A stretch of DNA of 64,000 bases. Origin: an uncultured Muribaculaceae bacterium (GTDB lineage: Bacteria > Bacteroidota > Bacteroidia > Bacteroidales > Muribaculaceae). Numbering within the stretch: the stretch's first letter is position 1; every line of letters begins with the position of its first letter. Where the stretch lies: positions 62,001-126,000 of the forward strand of contig CAJOFM010000012.1 of the NCBI GenBank assembly GCA_905233915.1. Reading direction: 5' to 3'. This document shows, in pieces, positions 26,363 to 35,815 of this stretch. Below the pieces are notes generated by a model. That model searched no databases and was not told the DNA's origin. It saw only the letters and a program-made list of their open reading frames with translations. A program made the position numbers and the translations under genes.

Positions 26363-29300
26363 ATGAAAAAGAACATTTTTACTCTCTTGTTCGGCCTGCT
26401 CCTGGCAGTAGGCTGGACCAATGTTGCGTCGGCACAAGCCTTGCCTATAGGCAACGCGCTTGACCGAATGGGCATGACGAACTTACAGGTTCAGAAAGCT
26501 CCTGAAACAGCCCTGAAGTCTGACTTTAGGGGAGAATTCCAATCCCGTCCTGCTGGCCACGCTATCCCAAAGATGGATGTTCCCCTGCGTGCCAACAACA
26601 AGCCCGATGTGGTGAAGCCCAAGAGCTACTACGAGGGCCTGACTTACTCGTGGGTTAATCCCGAGACTGGCGCATTTGGCAACGACGTTCCCGCAACCGA
26701 AATTGCTGATGATCCCTATCAGATCTATGAGTTGTTGAGGTTTGTTTATAAGGACAAACGCTTCCCTGGTCCCTACTACAGCGCCTACGATTCCAATGGC
26801 AACCGTGAGCGCCAGGTATATTATGGTGCCGTGGCTGGTGGCTGGGACATCTCCGATGGTGATGTCACCCCCGAGCCAGTAGGCGACATCACGCTTACTG
26901 TAGCAAGTGGAGACGTGAACCTTCAAACTATCACTGTCACCTGTGATGGCAATGCTGTGACGTGGGATGCTACGACCGGAGCCACCACAACGGTTACGTA
27001 TAATGGCAATCAACGCAATGCATATACTCTGCCCACAGGATGGCAATTGACATCAGGCGATTATGTCTTGAAATATCAGCCCAGTGGAAGTGCAGTTGCT
27101 TGGGGTTATATCCCCGGTGGTGGCACAATCACCATTTCCACCAATGGCGCTACCCATGTTACCGTTGATATTGTTGCGAGCACCGATGACACTACTCAAG
27201 GCTTAAGTGTTAATGGCAATTCCGTAGCATTAACCGGATCAGATGCTCCTTATAACTGGTCATTTGGCACACCTGCTTCTGGTACTTACACCAAGACCGT
27301 GCCTGTGATGGATAACATCATCCTCACGGGCACTCAGTATGCTTATGTCAAGAAGATTGAAGTATCTCATAACGGTCATGTGATTACCAGTTTCGACACA
27401 AGCACTGGAGGCACTACCCTGCCTGCTGGATGGACCTTTGATGTGGCTCCTGGCATTGCCAATGATGGTAGTCTTGTATTTAATAGTGAAGGAGCAAACC
27501 TCATTATCATGAAGGAATTGCTTGAAGGCTATGGTGAGGTTGAGGTAAATGTAACTGCTTATAATTACCCTGTTTCGTTAGGATATTCCGCTAACACTTA
27601 TCCTGCATATGTGTCTGTCAACGGCAACCAGAGCTCGAATATCACCAGTGGCACTGGACAGGTTAAGAACTGGCCAGTTTCTGGACAAGCCGTTGAAATT
27701 CCTGTAAACAATCCTAATGTCTACACTCCCAACGAGGAGGGTTACACAGCCCTGATCGTTGTGCTGAACAATAACACCACTCCGGCTCCCCAGACGTTCC
27801 CCGAGAATGACAATGTGAATAGTGAGAGCTACTTCAATACCAAGGAAGAAATCATCAATTACTTCAAGAATAACGTTGCCTATGTGCAGCTGTTGACCGA
27901 TGGTCTGCGCATTGGCTCTGGCTTGGATGAAGGTACTGTGTTCAACTGCTCGGGAACTTACAACAAGTTCTTCTTCCTGGGCAAGGGCCAGGCACGTCAG
28001 AAAGACGACTATGTGCTGCTGCACCAGATGCAATTCGGTTATCTGCTGGGTGAGCGTGCACCGTTCAAGGAGATGTTTGAGGAGTTCAGCCCCACCGGTG
28101 GCGAAGCAGGTTCACAGATTACCGACTTCTATATCGAGATGATGGACGGTGCCGTCTATGACGTTGTGCATGACTGCGCCTCGGTAATCGATAATGGACA
28201 CCAGTTCTCGATGTCAGGCAACAATGGCACCCAGGACTATGCGATGTCGGGCATGAACTTCTTTATCCCCGATTACCGCTTGATGTACTGGACTGATGAA
28301 TACTCCTACAGGAGGTACTCAGTTGACGAGAACAATGACACTACCTGGTATAATTACGGCCCCTACACCGTGGACGGCCGCACGATGAATCCTTACCTGG
28401 ATGTAACAGGTAATGCTATTGACCGAGTAGCTAACTACACAGCCAACTTCGCTCAGTACTATCCCCAGCATGCTCCCAAGGTTGGTCTTTACACCCTGGC
28501 ACTGGATGCCGAGGCCTATCCTGTTGATGGTTATGACATTGAAACCAATGCCAAATACACCGTTACCCTCGACTGGACCTCGTCGTTGAACGAGATGTCG
28601 GGCAGTACTGTGCCGCAGACCTATGAGATCTATGAGGTGACCTATGTGGATGGCGTTGAGACGCTGGTTTACATCGCCACTGTCACCAACGATACCCACT
28701 ACACCTTCCCCGAACCGTTCCCCCAGGGTGACCACAGTGTGACCCACACCTATATCATCAAGGGTACCCCCACCACCAGCACTCATCCCGAGTTTGTCGC
28801 TTGGAGTAATGAGGATGCCGTTGTCATCCCCGGTCTGGAGGACTTCCTGGCTCTGGGTATCGACCACTACGAGAGCGACTTCGACGTGCCCAACGTCAAG
28901 AACTGGTACCGCAACTTCTTGACCATCGGCAACGAGGACTCGGAGAACGGCCTGACCTATGACCGCATCGATGGTGGTGAAGACCTGTACACGCTTTACC
29001 GCTACGACTACAACAATCCCGAACCCAAAATTCCCGTGGCCGACATCTTGTTCTCGGCAAACAGCAACCACACGGTAAGCTACCTTATCGATTATAAGAA
29101 TCAGGATATCGAGCCCGACGAGAATAACAAGTATGAGCTCGAGAACATGGGTATCCCCGTTGAGGGAACGCTGACCGTGAAGGCTGCTGGTGACATCGTT
29201 ATCCAGCCCAACGGCTATGACGTGAACTTCCTCTCGATCAGGGTTCAGGCAGGTAGCTATAACCAGACCTGGAACTCGTCGCAGACAAGCCTGCCCAATG

Positions 29301-31771
29301 GATGGATTCTTTCTGACGGTTCGATGTGGGTTCTCGAGGAAGGTGCTTACTACCTGGAGGGTGGCTACATCCTGATTCCCGCCAGCGTGCTTGGCAGCTA
29401 CAGCTCTGCAAGAGTGACCATCAACGGCTATGGTGACCCGGGTAAGGTGGCCAAGATTACCGTTAACGGCACTACCCACACCCTCTACAACGGTGTGAAT
29501 AACGCTCAGGACTACGTCTTCAACGTTGCCGGCAGCCGTGGCAACAAGGCTCCCGCCCGCGCTGAAAGCATCAATCTGCCGATTGAGGTGACCGACTATC
29601 TCACCTATGAAAACTTTGCCGCTACGAGCACTACTTATACCGATTTTACTGGTAAAACTTTGAATAGTGGTGCTGTCCTTGCTGGTCAGTCAGCTAGGGG
29701 TGGTAGCTCAACTGCCGGATACAATATTCAGCTGCGTAGTAGGAACAGCAACAGCGGTATTGTTACTACTACTTCAGGTGGTAATAGGATAAAGAGCTTT
29801 AAGATTACAGTGGCCAGTGGAACGGGACAAATTGATGTCTATGGTCAGAACACCGCTTATACCGGTGCTGCAAACCTTTATAACACGAACACGAGAGGCA
29901 CTTTGTTAGGCTCTTTGACTGCAACGGGCACAATCACTGTCAATGGCGACTATCAATACTTCGGTATTCGCTCAAATAGTGGTACTGTCTATATCTCATC
30001 CATTGAGGTGGTATGGGAAAAGGTAGAAACCCCTGCCTATGACAATCTCATTGATGATTGGGATTATAATGTGGATGGTGTTACTTTGCCCGCCGGTTGG
30101 ATTTGGACTCCTGGCGATGCTTCGGGCTCATCTGGTCAGGGTAATGGCGATGCCTATAATGGTATCTGGATGAATGAACCTGGTAACATCACGATTCCTG
30201 CTAGCGTTTGTGACGGCTATGAGAACATTAAGGTCGTTGCCATGTATGGAATCGATCCTCTTTACACAGGCTCTTCCACAATGTATCTGACTACCAATGG
30301 TGTTCAGGGTGGCAACGCTACCATTCCGTTCACGACCTATGAATGGTCAAATGTGGATGCTAGCAATGGCATTGTCATCGACCCGAATAATGGTTGGTTG
30401 ACCCTTAAGTCCATCAGGGTTTATGGCGATCCCGCTAGTGTGATACCTCCCACGCCTTCGGGTGATGGCTTGGTACGCTTGGATGTGCAGCTTGTGGACC
30501 AGTTCAGCGTGGATATTCCCGCTACCAACGACCACCCGATCCGCTATGGATATGTGCTCAGGTATGAGCCTAGTGAGGGTGATCCCAAGGAGAGTGGTGC
30601 TGCCGAGGTTCCCGTTCAGCACACCGGTGCTAGGGTTGATGGCTTCTACACCATCCAGGAGATGCTGGATGATACCGATCCCGACAACTTCCTGACGGAG
30701 GACGTGCTGAGCGCCGAGGTTAACATGACCCTGTCGGGCTCCAGCGCTCCCTACTTCTACACCATCAACAGTAAGAAGAACGCTGCTCCTGCCGACGCAT
30801 GGCACAACTACGTGAGCGTGCTGCAGCGCCGTGAGTTGGGTGACTACCAGGAGATGAACAATCCCTCGAGTTACACCAACCCGTACCTGGGTGACATTTA
30901 TCCCGCTGGCAGCCACGAGTTCTTCGACTTCCGCAAGGTGGTAGCCGAGTCTAAGGATGACTACCTGACCTATGTTCCCATCATCTGGACCAAGGGTATC
31001 GACCGCCGCTACTATGTTGAGGATTCGTTGCACAACAGCTATGGTGCTCCCATCTGGGAGGTACACCCGGGTGATGTTATGATCAACAACTCGGTAGTTC
31101 AACGCCAGGCCCGCCAGGATGCCACCGGCAACTGGATTTGGAATAACAGCGTGAACTATACGCTTGACGGCACTGACTACAGCCTGTACTTCGCCGAGGT
31201 GACTGCAACCGGCGTCCTGCCGCAGAACACTGGTATCGAGTATGAGCCATACATGTTCCGCGTATGGCTGGTTGACAGCACCGAGTCGCTGCGTGACTAC
31301 ACCTGGACTTACAACGATGATAACGAGCCCCTCCACATCGATGACGCTGGTGCAATTTCCGGCGCATGGAAGCTGCTTGACACCTACATGTGTGACGGTG
31401 CCGATGACCTGGTTTACAGCAAGTCCATCACCACGGACTATGCCAACAACCTGCAGTTTGTTGCTCCCATCGAGAACTTCCACCCGATTATCATGGTTCG
31501 CTTCTACTTCAAGGTGAAGGGTGCTGCTGCTCCCACTCCCAATGGAATGCGCGGCCAGGGTGAAGACAATGTGGGTCATGTGGCCATCAAGGGCACCAAC
31601 CCGCATGATCCCAGCACTGCTGTGGCTGAGCTCTACATCAATGGTGAGGTGGTAAGCAAGACTTACTACAACACCCAGGGTATGCAGAGCGACAAGCCGT
31701 TCGACGGTATCAACATCGTTGTGACCCGCTACAGCAATGGCGCTACCACGACGACGAAGGTACGTCATTGA
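26363..31771 (+). CDS. Secreted mosaic surface protein, paralog 2
   Basis: This 1802-residue protein is the longest of the tandem paralogs. The signal peptide (MKKNIFTLLFGLLLAVGWTN) is almost the same as in paralog 1. Core blocks are shared: DPYQIYELLRFVYKDKRFPGP, LLTDGLRIGSGLDEGTVF, FFFLGKGQARQKD, FSPTGGEAGSQ and the C-terminal tail ending RYSNGATTTTKVRH. Four copies of the 110-residue module are seen (nucleotides about 26883-27285, 27340-27720, 29204-29545 and 30030-30430). A different Bacteroidales beta-sandwich domain (LTYENFAATSTTYTDFTGK...) occupies about 29600-30020. The start is the ATG at 26363. Function is unknown; export and surface attachment are inferred from the signal peptide and tail. 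Confidence 0.8.
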   Translation: MKKNIFTLLFGLLLAVGWTNVASAQALPIGNALDRMGMTNLQVQKAPETALKSDFRGEFQSRPAGHAIPKMDVPLRANNKPDVVKPKSYYEGLTYSWVNPETGAFGNDVPATEIADDPYQIYELLRFVYKDKRFPGPYYSAYDSNGNRERQVYYGAVAGGWDISDGDVTPEPVGDITLTVASGDVNLQTITVTCDGNAVTWDATTGATTTVTYNGNQRNAYTLPTGWQLTSGDYVLKYQPSGSAVAWGYIPGGGTITISTNGATHVTVDIVASTDDTTQGLSVNGNSVALTGSDAPYNWSFGTPASGTYTKTVPVMDNIILTGTQYAYVKKIEVSHNGHVITSFDTSTGGTTLPAGWTFDVAPGIANDGSLVFNSEGANLIIMKELLEGYGEVEVNVTAYNYPVSLGYSANTYPAYVSVNGNQSSNITSGTGQVKNWPVSGQAVEIPVNNPNVYTPNEEGYTALIVVLNNNTTPAPQTFPENDNVNSESYFNTKEEIINYFKNNVAYVQLLTDGLRIGSGLDEGTVFNCSGTYNKFFFLGKGQARQKDDYVLLHQMQFGYLLGERAPFKEMFEEFSPTGGEAGSQITDFYIEMMDGAVYDVVHDCASVIDNGHQFSMSGNNGTQDYAMSGMNFFIPDYRLMYWTDEYSYRRYSVDENNDTTWYNYGPYTVDGRTMNPYLDVTGNAIDRVANYTANFAQYYPQHAPKVGLYTLALDAEAYPVDGYDIETNAKYTVTLDWTSSLNEMSGSTVPQTYEIYEVTYVDGVETLVYIATVTNDTHYTFPEPFPQGDHSVTHTYIIKGTPTTSTHPEFVAWSNEDAVVIPGLEDFLALGIDHYESDFDVPNVKNWYRNFLTIGNEDSENGLTYDRIDGGEDLYTLYRYDYNNPEPKIPVADILFSANSNHTVSYLIDYKNQDIEPDENNKYELENMGIPVEGTLTVKAAGDIVIQPNGYDVNFLSIRVQAGSYNQTWNSSQTSLPNGWILSDGSMWVLEEGAYYLEGGYILIPASVLGSYSSARVTINGYGDPGKVAKITVNGTTHTLYNGVNNAQDYVFNVAGSRGNKAPARAESINLPIEVTDYLTYENFAATSTTYTDFTGKTLNSGAVLAGQSARGGSSTAGYNIQLRSRNSNSGIVTTTSGGNRIKSFKITVASGTGQIDVYGQNTAYTGAANLYNTNTRGTLLGSLTATGTITVNGDYQYFGIRSNSGTVYISSIEVVWEKVETPAYDNLIDDWDYNVDGVTLPAGWIWTPGDASGSSGQGNGDAYNGIWMNEPGNITIPASVCDGYENIKVVAMYGIDPLYTGSSTMYLTTNGVQGGNATIPFTTYEWSNVDASNGIVIDPNNGWLTLKSIRVYGDPASVIPPTPSGDGLVRLDVQLVDQFSVDIPATNDHPIRYGYVLRYEPSEGDPKESGAAEVPVQHTGARVDGFYTIQEMLDDTDPDNFLTEDVLSAEVNMTLSGSSAPYFYTINSKKNAAPADAWHNYVSVLQRRELGDYQEMNNPSSYTNPYLGDIYPAGSHEFFDFRKVVAESKDDYLTYVPIIWTKGIDRRYYVEDSLHNSYGAPIWEVHPGDVMINNSVVQRQARQDATGNWIWNNSVNYTLDGTDYSLYFAEVTATGVLPQNTGIEYEPYMFRVWLVDSTESLRDYTWTYNDDNEPLHIDDAGAISGAWKLLDTYMCDGADDLVYSKSITTDYANNLQFVAPIENFHPIIMVRFYFKVKGAAAPTPNGMRGQGEDNVGHVAIKGTNPHDPSTAVAELYINGEVVSKTYYNTQGMQSDKPFDGINIVVTRYSNGATTTTKVRH

Positions 31772-31850
31772 TCCTAAGACTATTCTAATTGAAAAAGACA
31801 ATAGTGAAGAATAGATTTTTTTAATCAACCACAAGAAAATGTAATGTTGG

Positions 31851-31890
31851 GCCAGGGGTCGCTGTGACAGCGTTCCCCTGGCTGTTTTTT
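31851..31890 (+). terminator. Terminator of paralog 2
   Basis: GCCAGGGGTCGCTG pairs with CAGCGTTCCCCTGGC around TGA, followed by TGTTTTTT. It is homologous to the hairpin at 25743-25781. Confidence 0.88.
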
Positions 31891-31891
31891 A

Positions 31892-31955
31892 TCCACGAAT
31901 ACTGTTCACGAATTGAATCTGCCCACGAATTTTACGAATTGGTCGAATGGCTGGC
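31892..31955. repeat. CGAATT-rich short repeats, second block
   Basis: CACGAATACTG, CACGAATTGAA, CACGAATTTTACGAATT and GTCGAATGGCTGGCGC repeat the block after paralog 1, including the shared end GTCGAATGGCTGGCGC. Confidence 0.6.
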
Positions 31956-31980
31956 GCACGGGCTGGGCCATCTAATTATC

Positions 31981-32080
31981 TAACGCCGATTACGCGAATT
32001 AACACTGTTTTTTTCGCGATTATCAGCATCATCAGCGTTTTCTTGAAGAAACTAACGGCCACGCCAAGGCGAGGCCCTAC
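31981..32080. repeat. Left-truncated copy of the 145-bp repeat element
   Basis: The interior (TAACGCCGATTACGCGAATT, ATCAGCGTTTTCTT) and the right end (CGGCCACGCC to GAGGCCCTAC, 32056-32080) match the element at 4566-4710. The left inverted repeat is absent. Confidence 0.75.
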
Positions 32081-32256
32081 TTGCTGCAGCTTCAATACCA
32101 ATGCGTATTTACAGGAACTAATAATATATTATATATAATGTGTAGGGACAAGTGTGGTTCTTGTCGGGCAAATGCCACTGATGGGCGAAAAACCAAAGGC
32201 AGGAGCAGCATTTGAGATTTTTTTTAATTAAATTGTAATATTTTTAAGCGAAAATG

Positions 32257-32287
32257 ATTGTTATTTCAATAAAAGGCTGTATTTTTG
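32257..32287 (+). promoter_or_regulatory. Promoter of surface paralog 3
   Basis: ATTG (32257-32260), 19 bp, TATTTTTG (32280-32287). The leader would be about 200 nt. Confidence 0.7.
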
Positions 32288-32493
32288 CACTTAAGATTAG
32301 TGATTGCAGGAAAGCGAGAGTTTGTTTTCTAATTCTCCACAACGGTATTACCCCCTTATCCCCAAAGTGTTAAGCATAACTGAAGCCCAGTGGAAGTAAC
32401 CGAAATCAAGAACAAGCAGCATTGCAATAACACATTTAGAAGAAAGAGCATAACTTAAGTCAATATTTATTAACTGTTAAATTTTTTGGAAAG

Positions 32494-35316
32494 ATGAGAA
32501 TTAAGAACATTTATTGGCTCTTCGCAGCCCTGATGGTGTGCATCGGCCTGAATGCTCAGGCTCAGAGTGCCGTGCACCCCAAGGCGTACTACGACGCCAT
32601 TACCTATGAGTGGACCGGTGACGACAATGTGACCCACACAAGCTCCATCACCGAGGAAGCTACCGATCCCCACCAGATCATCGCACTGTTGACGAAGGTG
32701 TACTGCGACCCGCGCCTGCCGGGCCCGACCTACACTGCCTATGACGAGAACGGCAACCGCGAGCGCCGTGTGGAGTACGGTGCACAGGCCGGTGGCTGGA
32801 ACATCAGCGCAAGCGATGTGACCGCCCCCTATGAGGAGGGCTATACCCTGCTGATGGTCTCGGTGAGCGATAATGTCCAGAAGGTGACATCGTCAAACAC
32901 CAGCGGCTACGTATTCTCTAACCGCAACCAGCTCGTGAGCTACATCCGCAACAACGTCAAGAGCGTGCAGCTGTTGACCGACGGTCTGCGCATGGGCGAG
33001 GGAATGAATGCCGGTACGTGCTTTAACATCAGTGGTACCTATGACCGCTTCTTCATGCTCGGCAAGGGCCAGTCCCGCCAGAAGTACAGCGGCTGGGTTG
33101 GTACCTCCACTGGTGAGATGCCCCCCTTCTTGCACATGTTCGAGGAGTTCAGCCCCACCACTGGTTCTCAGGGCTCACAGACCTCCAACTTCTATTCCAA
33201 GATGATGAACGGTGACATTTATAATGTGATTCATGACTGTGCCTCGGTTATCGAGAACGAGCACTACTTCTCGATGCATGACAAGAACACCCACCAGGAG
33301 CACTCGCTCACGGGTCTGAACATCTTCATTCCCGACTACCGCTTGCTGTACTGGCGTAACGGCAACTATGACGGCCGCACGATGAATCCTTATCAGGGCA
33401 TTCTGTATGGTCACAACGACTTTGAGGCCTACTATGCACAGTACAATCAAGCTCATGCCCCCCAGGTAGGCATCTACACCATTAAGCTCACTGCCGATGC
33501 CACTCCCGCTGCCGAGGAGCACACCTACACCGTGGACCTCGACTGGACCTCATCGCTCAACACGATGGCCAACGGCAACGTTCCCCAGGACTACACGATC
33601 TATATCGTGCGCACCGATGAGGACGGCAACGAGTACAACGAGGAACTTACCGTGGTGACCAACAACACCCACTATGAGTACACCGTGCCCCAGGATGAGC
33701 ACAGCTACACCATTACCTACGTCGTTAAGGGCCAGCCCAACGATGGCGAGCACGACATATTCATTGCTTGGTCCAACACCGCCGATGTGATTATCCCCGG
33801 CTGGAACGACTTCCTGGCACTCTCGCTCGACCACTTCGAGAGCGACTTTGACAAGTTGAACCAGTACAACTACTACCGCAACTTCCTCAAGCCCGTGAAC
33901 GAGGATGCAGTCAATGGACTGACCCGCGCCCGCGTGCAGAATGGTGAGAACAGCTTCACGTTGTATCGCTTCGACACCGAGTTGCCCGACGTGAAGACCC
34001 CCGTTGCTGTGCTGACGTTCACCGTCAACAACAATAACGTTCGCTACAATGTTGAGTATGAGAACCAGTACATGCGTCCCAACTATAACATCAGTGTGAC
34101 CACCAGCGGTACTGTTCCCGTTAACAATGGTATCCTCAACCTGGAGAACATCATGTTTGTTGACCAGTTCAATGTATCGACCGAGCTCAACGACCACCCG
34201 GGCCGCTATGGCTATGTGCTGGTACTGAACAACAGCACCGACGGCAAGAGCACCAACACTGTTGAGGTTCCCGTCTTCAAGACCAACTCGACCATCGACG
34301 GCTTCTACAGCGAGGAAGAGGTACTGGCCGACGTTCAGCCCAGCCTGGTTGCCGGTGTGAAGAACGCCAACGTGAGGATGAACCTCTCGACCAACTCTGG
34401 TATTGACTACTACACGCTGGATCGTGGTAACAACGCTATTCCCAACCAGCCCATCTCCAAGCTGCAGCGCCGCACCGACGGTACCTATCTGGAGATGCTC
34501 ACCTTCCTGCCCGAGTACATCGACCAGGTGGTTGATCCCGGTGAGGTAACCCGTTACGATAACCAGGTGATCACTGGCGTCGAGGACGACTTCATGGCTT
34601 ATCAGCCCGTGATCTGGACCTTCGGTGAGAATCGCGTTAAGCAGGACGGCGACAACAGCTATGGTAGCCCCATGTGGACCACCGGCGTTGCTGGCATCAA
34701 TGTTCACGTTGGCGGTACCCGCAGTACCACCGTCTATGGCGAGTGGACCGACGAGGATGGCAACGTCTGCAACATCTTCAACCCCATCTTGACCATCGAG
34801 GGTGTTGTGCCCGAGCTGGCTAGCGTGGAATATGAGCCGTACATGTATCGCGTTTGGAGGCTCTGTAACGACGTTCGTGGCTATGGCCGCAACGCCGCCA
34901 CCAACGTGCCCTACAACAACCCGACTGCCGACCGCAGCGCCGACAAGCTCATTGCCGAGGAAGTTACCGGTGACAACATCATCGTTCTGGGTGACGATCA
35001 CGGACTGCTGAACTTCGGTGCTAAGGCCACGACCGAGATTGCCTTCCGCGTACGCTTCTACTACAAGAAGGTGGCCGAAAGGGCATTGCAGGCACCGCGC
35101 GCCAACGAGGATGCACCCATGTACTATGTTGTAGAGAAGACCGTTCCCTGGAGCGACATGCCCACCAGCGTGATCGAGCTCATGACGGGTAACGTGGTTA
35201 GCAAGACCTACTACAACGCTCAGGGTGTTAAGAGCGACAAGCCGTTCGACGGCGTCAACATCGTTGTGACCCGCTACAGCGACGGCAGCGTTAAGACCAC
35301 CAAGGTTGTACGTTGA
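32494..35316 (+). CDS. Secreted surface protein, paralog 3 (short form)
   Basis: This 940-residue protein has a signal peptide (MRIKNIYWLFAALMVCIGLN, cleavage near AQAQ). It carries the same core as paralogs 1 and 2: DPHQIIALLTKVYCDPRLPGP, LLTDGLRMGEGMNAGT, FFMLGKGQSRQK, FSPTTGSQGSQ, LDWTSSLNTMANGNVPQ and the tail KSDKPFDGVNIVVTRYSDG. It has none of the inserted 110-residue modules: GGWNISASDVTAPYEEGYT runs straight through the position of the first insertion. It therefore represents the minimal or ancestral layout. The core family is not one I can name. Confidence 0.8.
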   Translation: MRIKNIYWLFAALMVCIGLNAQAQSAVHPKAYYDAITYEWTGDDNVTHTSSITEEATDPHQIIALLTKVYCDPRLPGPTYTAYDENGNRERRVEYGAQAGGWNISASDVTAPYEEGYTLLMVSVSDNVQKVTSSNTSGYVFSNRNQLVSYIRNNVKSVQLLTDGLRMGEGMNAGTCFNISGTYDRFFMLGKGQSRQKYSGWVGTSTGEMPPFLHMFEEFSPTTGSQGSQTSNFYSKMMNGDIYNVIHDCASVIENEHYFSMHDKNTHQEHSLTGLNIFIPDYRLLYWRNGNYDGRTMNPYQGILYGHNDFEAYYAQYNQAHAPQVGIYTIKLTADATPAAEEHTYTVDLDWTSSLNTMANGNVPQDYTIYIVRTDEDGNEYNEELTVVTNNTHYEYTVPQDEHSYTITYVVKGQPNDGEHDIFIAWSNTADVIIPGWNDFLALSLDHFESDFDKLNQYNYYRNFLKPVNEDAVNGLTRARVQNGENSFTLYRFDTELPDVKTPVAVLTFTVNNNNVRYNVEYENQYMRPNYNISVTTSGTVPVNNGILNLENIMFVDQFNVSTELNDHPGRYGYVLVLNNSTDGKSTNTVEVPVFKTNSTIDGFYSEEEVLADVQPSLVAGVKNANVRMNLSTNSGIDYYTLDRGNNAIPNQPISKLQRRTDGTYLEMLTFLPEYIDQVVDPGEVTRYDNQVITGVEDDFMAYQPVIWTFGENRVKQDGDNSYGSPMWTTGVAGINVHVGGTRSTTVYGEWTDEDGNVCNIFNPILTIEGVVPELASVEYEPYMYRVWRLCNDVRGYGRNAATNVPYNNPTADRSADKLIAEEVTGDNIIVLGDDHGLLNFGAKATTEIAFRVRFYYKKVAERALQAPRANEDAPMYYVVEKTVPWSDMPTSVIELMTGNVVSKTYYNAQGVKSDKPFDGVNIVVTRYSDGSVKTTKVVR

Positions 35317-35355
35317 TTCCTGCCGTGTAGTTACACATTATTAATTAATGATTAA

Positions 35356-35398
35356 GACAGGGGAGGCACCCGCTATGGGTCGTCTCCCCCGTCTTTTT
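35356..35398 (+). terminator. Terminator of paralog 3
   Basis: GACAGGGGAGGC pairs imperfectly with the later CTCCCCCGTC, followed by TTTTT. Confidence 0.75.
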
Positions 35399-35498
35399 CC
35401 CCGCCGCGAGAGATGCCGTGACTCTTTCCACGGCATGGGCGATCCTGGTGGCGCCACCCCGCTATCCTGTTGTTATCCTCTCGACTTAGCAACTTAGA

Positions 35499-35523
35499 CG
35501 TGGGCCCAAAGTGCCCGCAAGGC
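35499..35523 (+). repeat. 25-bp repeat, left copy
   Basis: The segment containing GGGCCCAAAGTGCCCGCA matches 36962-36986 at 22 of 25 positions, in the same orientation. The two copies flank the glycosyltransferase-like gene. Confidence 0.6.
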
Positions 35524-35600
35524 ATCAGAAACATCAGAGTTATCAGTTGTTTTTGGGGAGCGGTTTCTCGACAAATTTGTCGTTTTTTTACTAAAAAAGA

Positions 35601-35631
35601 TTTGACATTCCAACCAAAAGCCGTAAATTTG
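35601..35631 (+). promoter_or_regulatory. Promoter of the glycosyltransferase-like gene
   Basis: TTTG (35601-35604), 19 bp, TAAATTTG (35624-35631). The predicted start point (about 35638) coincides with the first base of the pseudogene remnant, and the leader is about 230 nt. Confidence 0.7.
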
Positions 35632-35639
35632 CACACTAG

Positions 35640-35815
35640 GGTGGCCGGGACATAAGCGTGAGCGATGTAATCGCCCCCTAGGAGGACGGCTACACCTTAC
35701 TGATAGCGTCGGTGAACGTGAGCCAGTCGCTGGTGAACACTCAAAACGGCTATGTGCTGCTAACCGGACCCGTCTGGTGGAATATATCGGCCAGAACGTC
35801 AAAAGTGTGACTCAG
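35640..35815 (+). pseudogene. Decayed fragment of a fourth surface paralog
   Basis: Translated in frame the stretch gives GGRDISVSDVIAP, a stop, then EDGYTLLIASVNVSQSLV, aligned to paralog 3 GGWNISASDVTAPYEEGYTLLMVSVSDNV (32790-32880). The TAG at 35679-35681 stands where paralog 3 has TAT. A single-base frameshift near 35770 then restores LVEYIGQNVKSV, matching LVSYIRNNVKSV. Only about 58 codons remain, with no start, signal peptide or tail. The frame runs into the next gene's reading frame, which creates a false upstream start at 35777. Confidence 0.85.

Larger units (their letters stand above)
31772..32493. other. Intergenic region between paralogs 2 and 3
   Basis: It holds the paralog 2 terminator (31851-31890), a CGAATT-rich block (31892-31955), the truncated repeat element (31981-32080), the paralog 3 promoter (32257-32287) and a leader of about 200 nt. 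No gene is supported. Confidence 0.65.
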
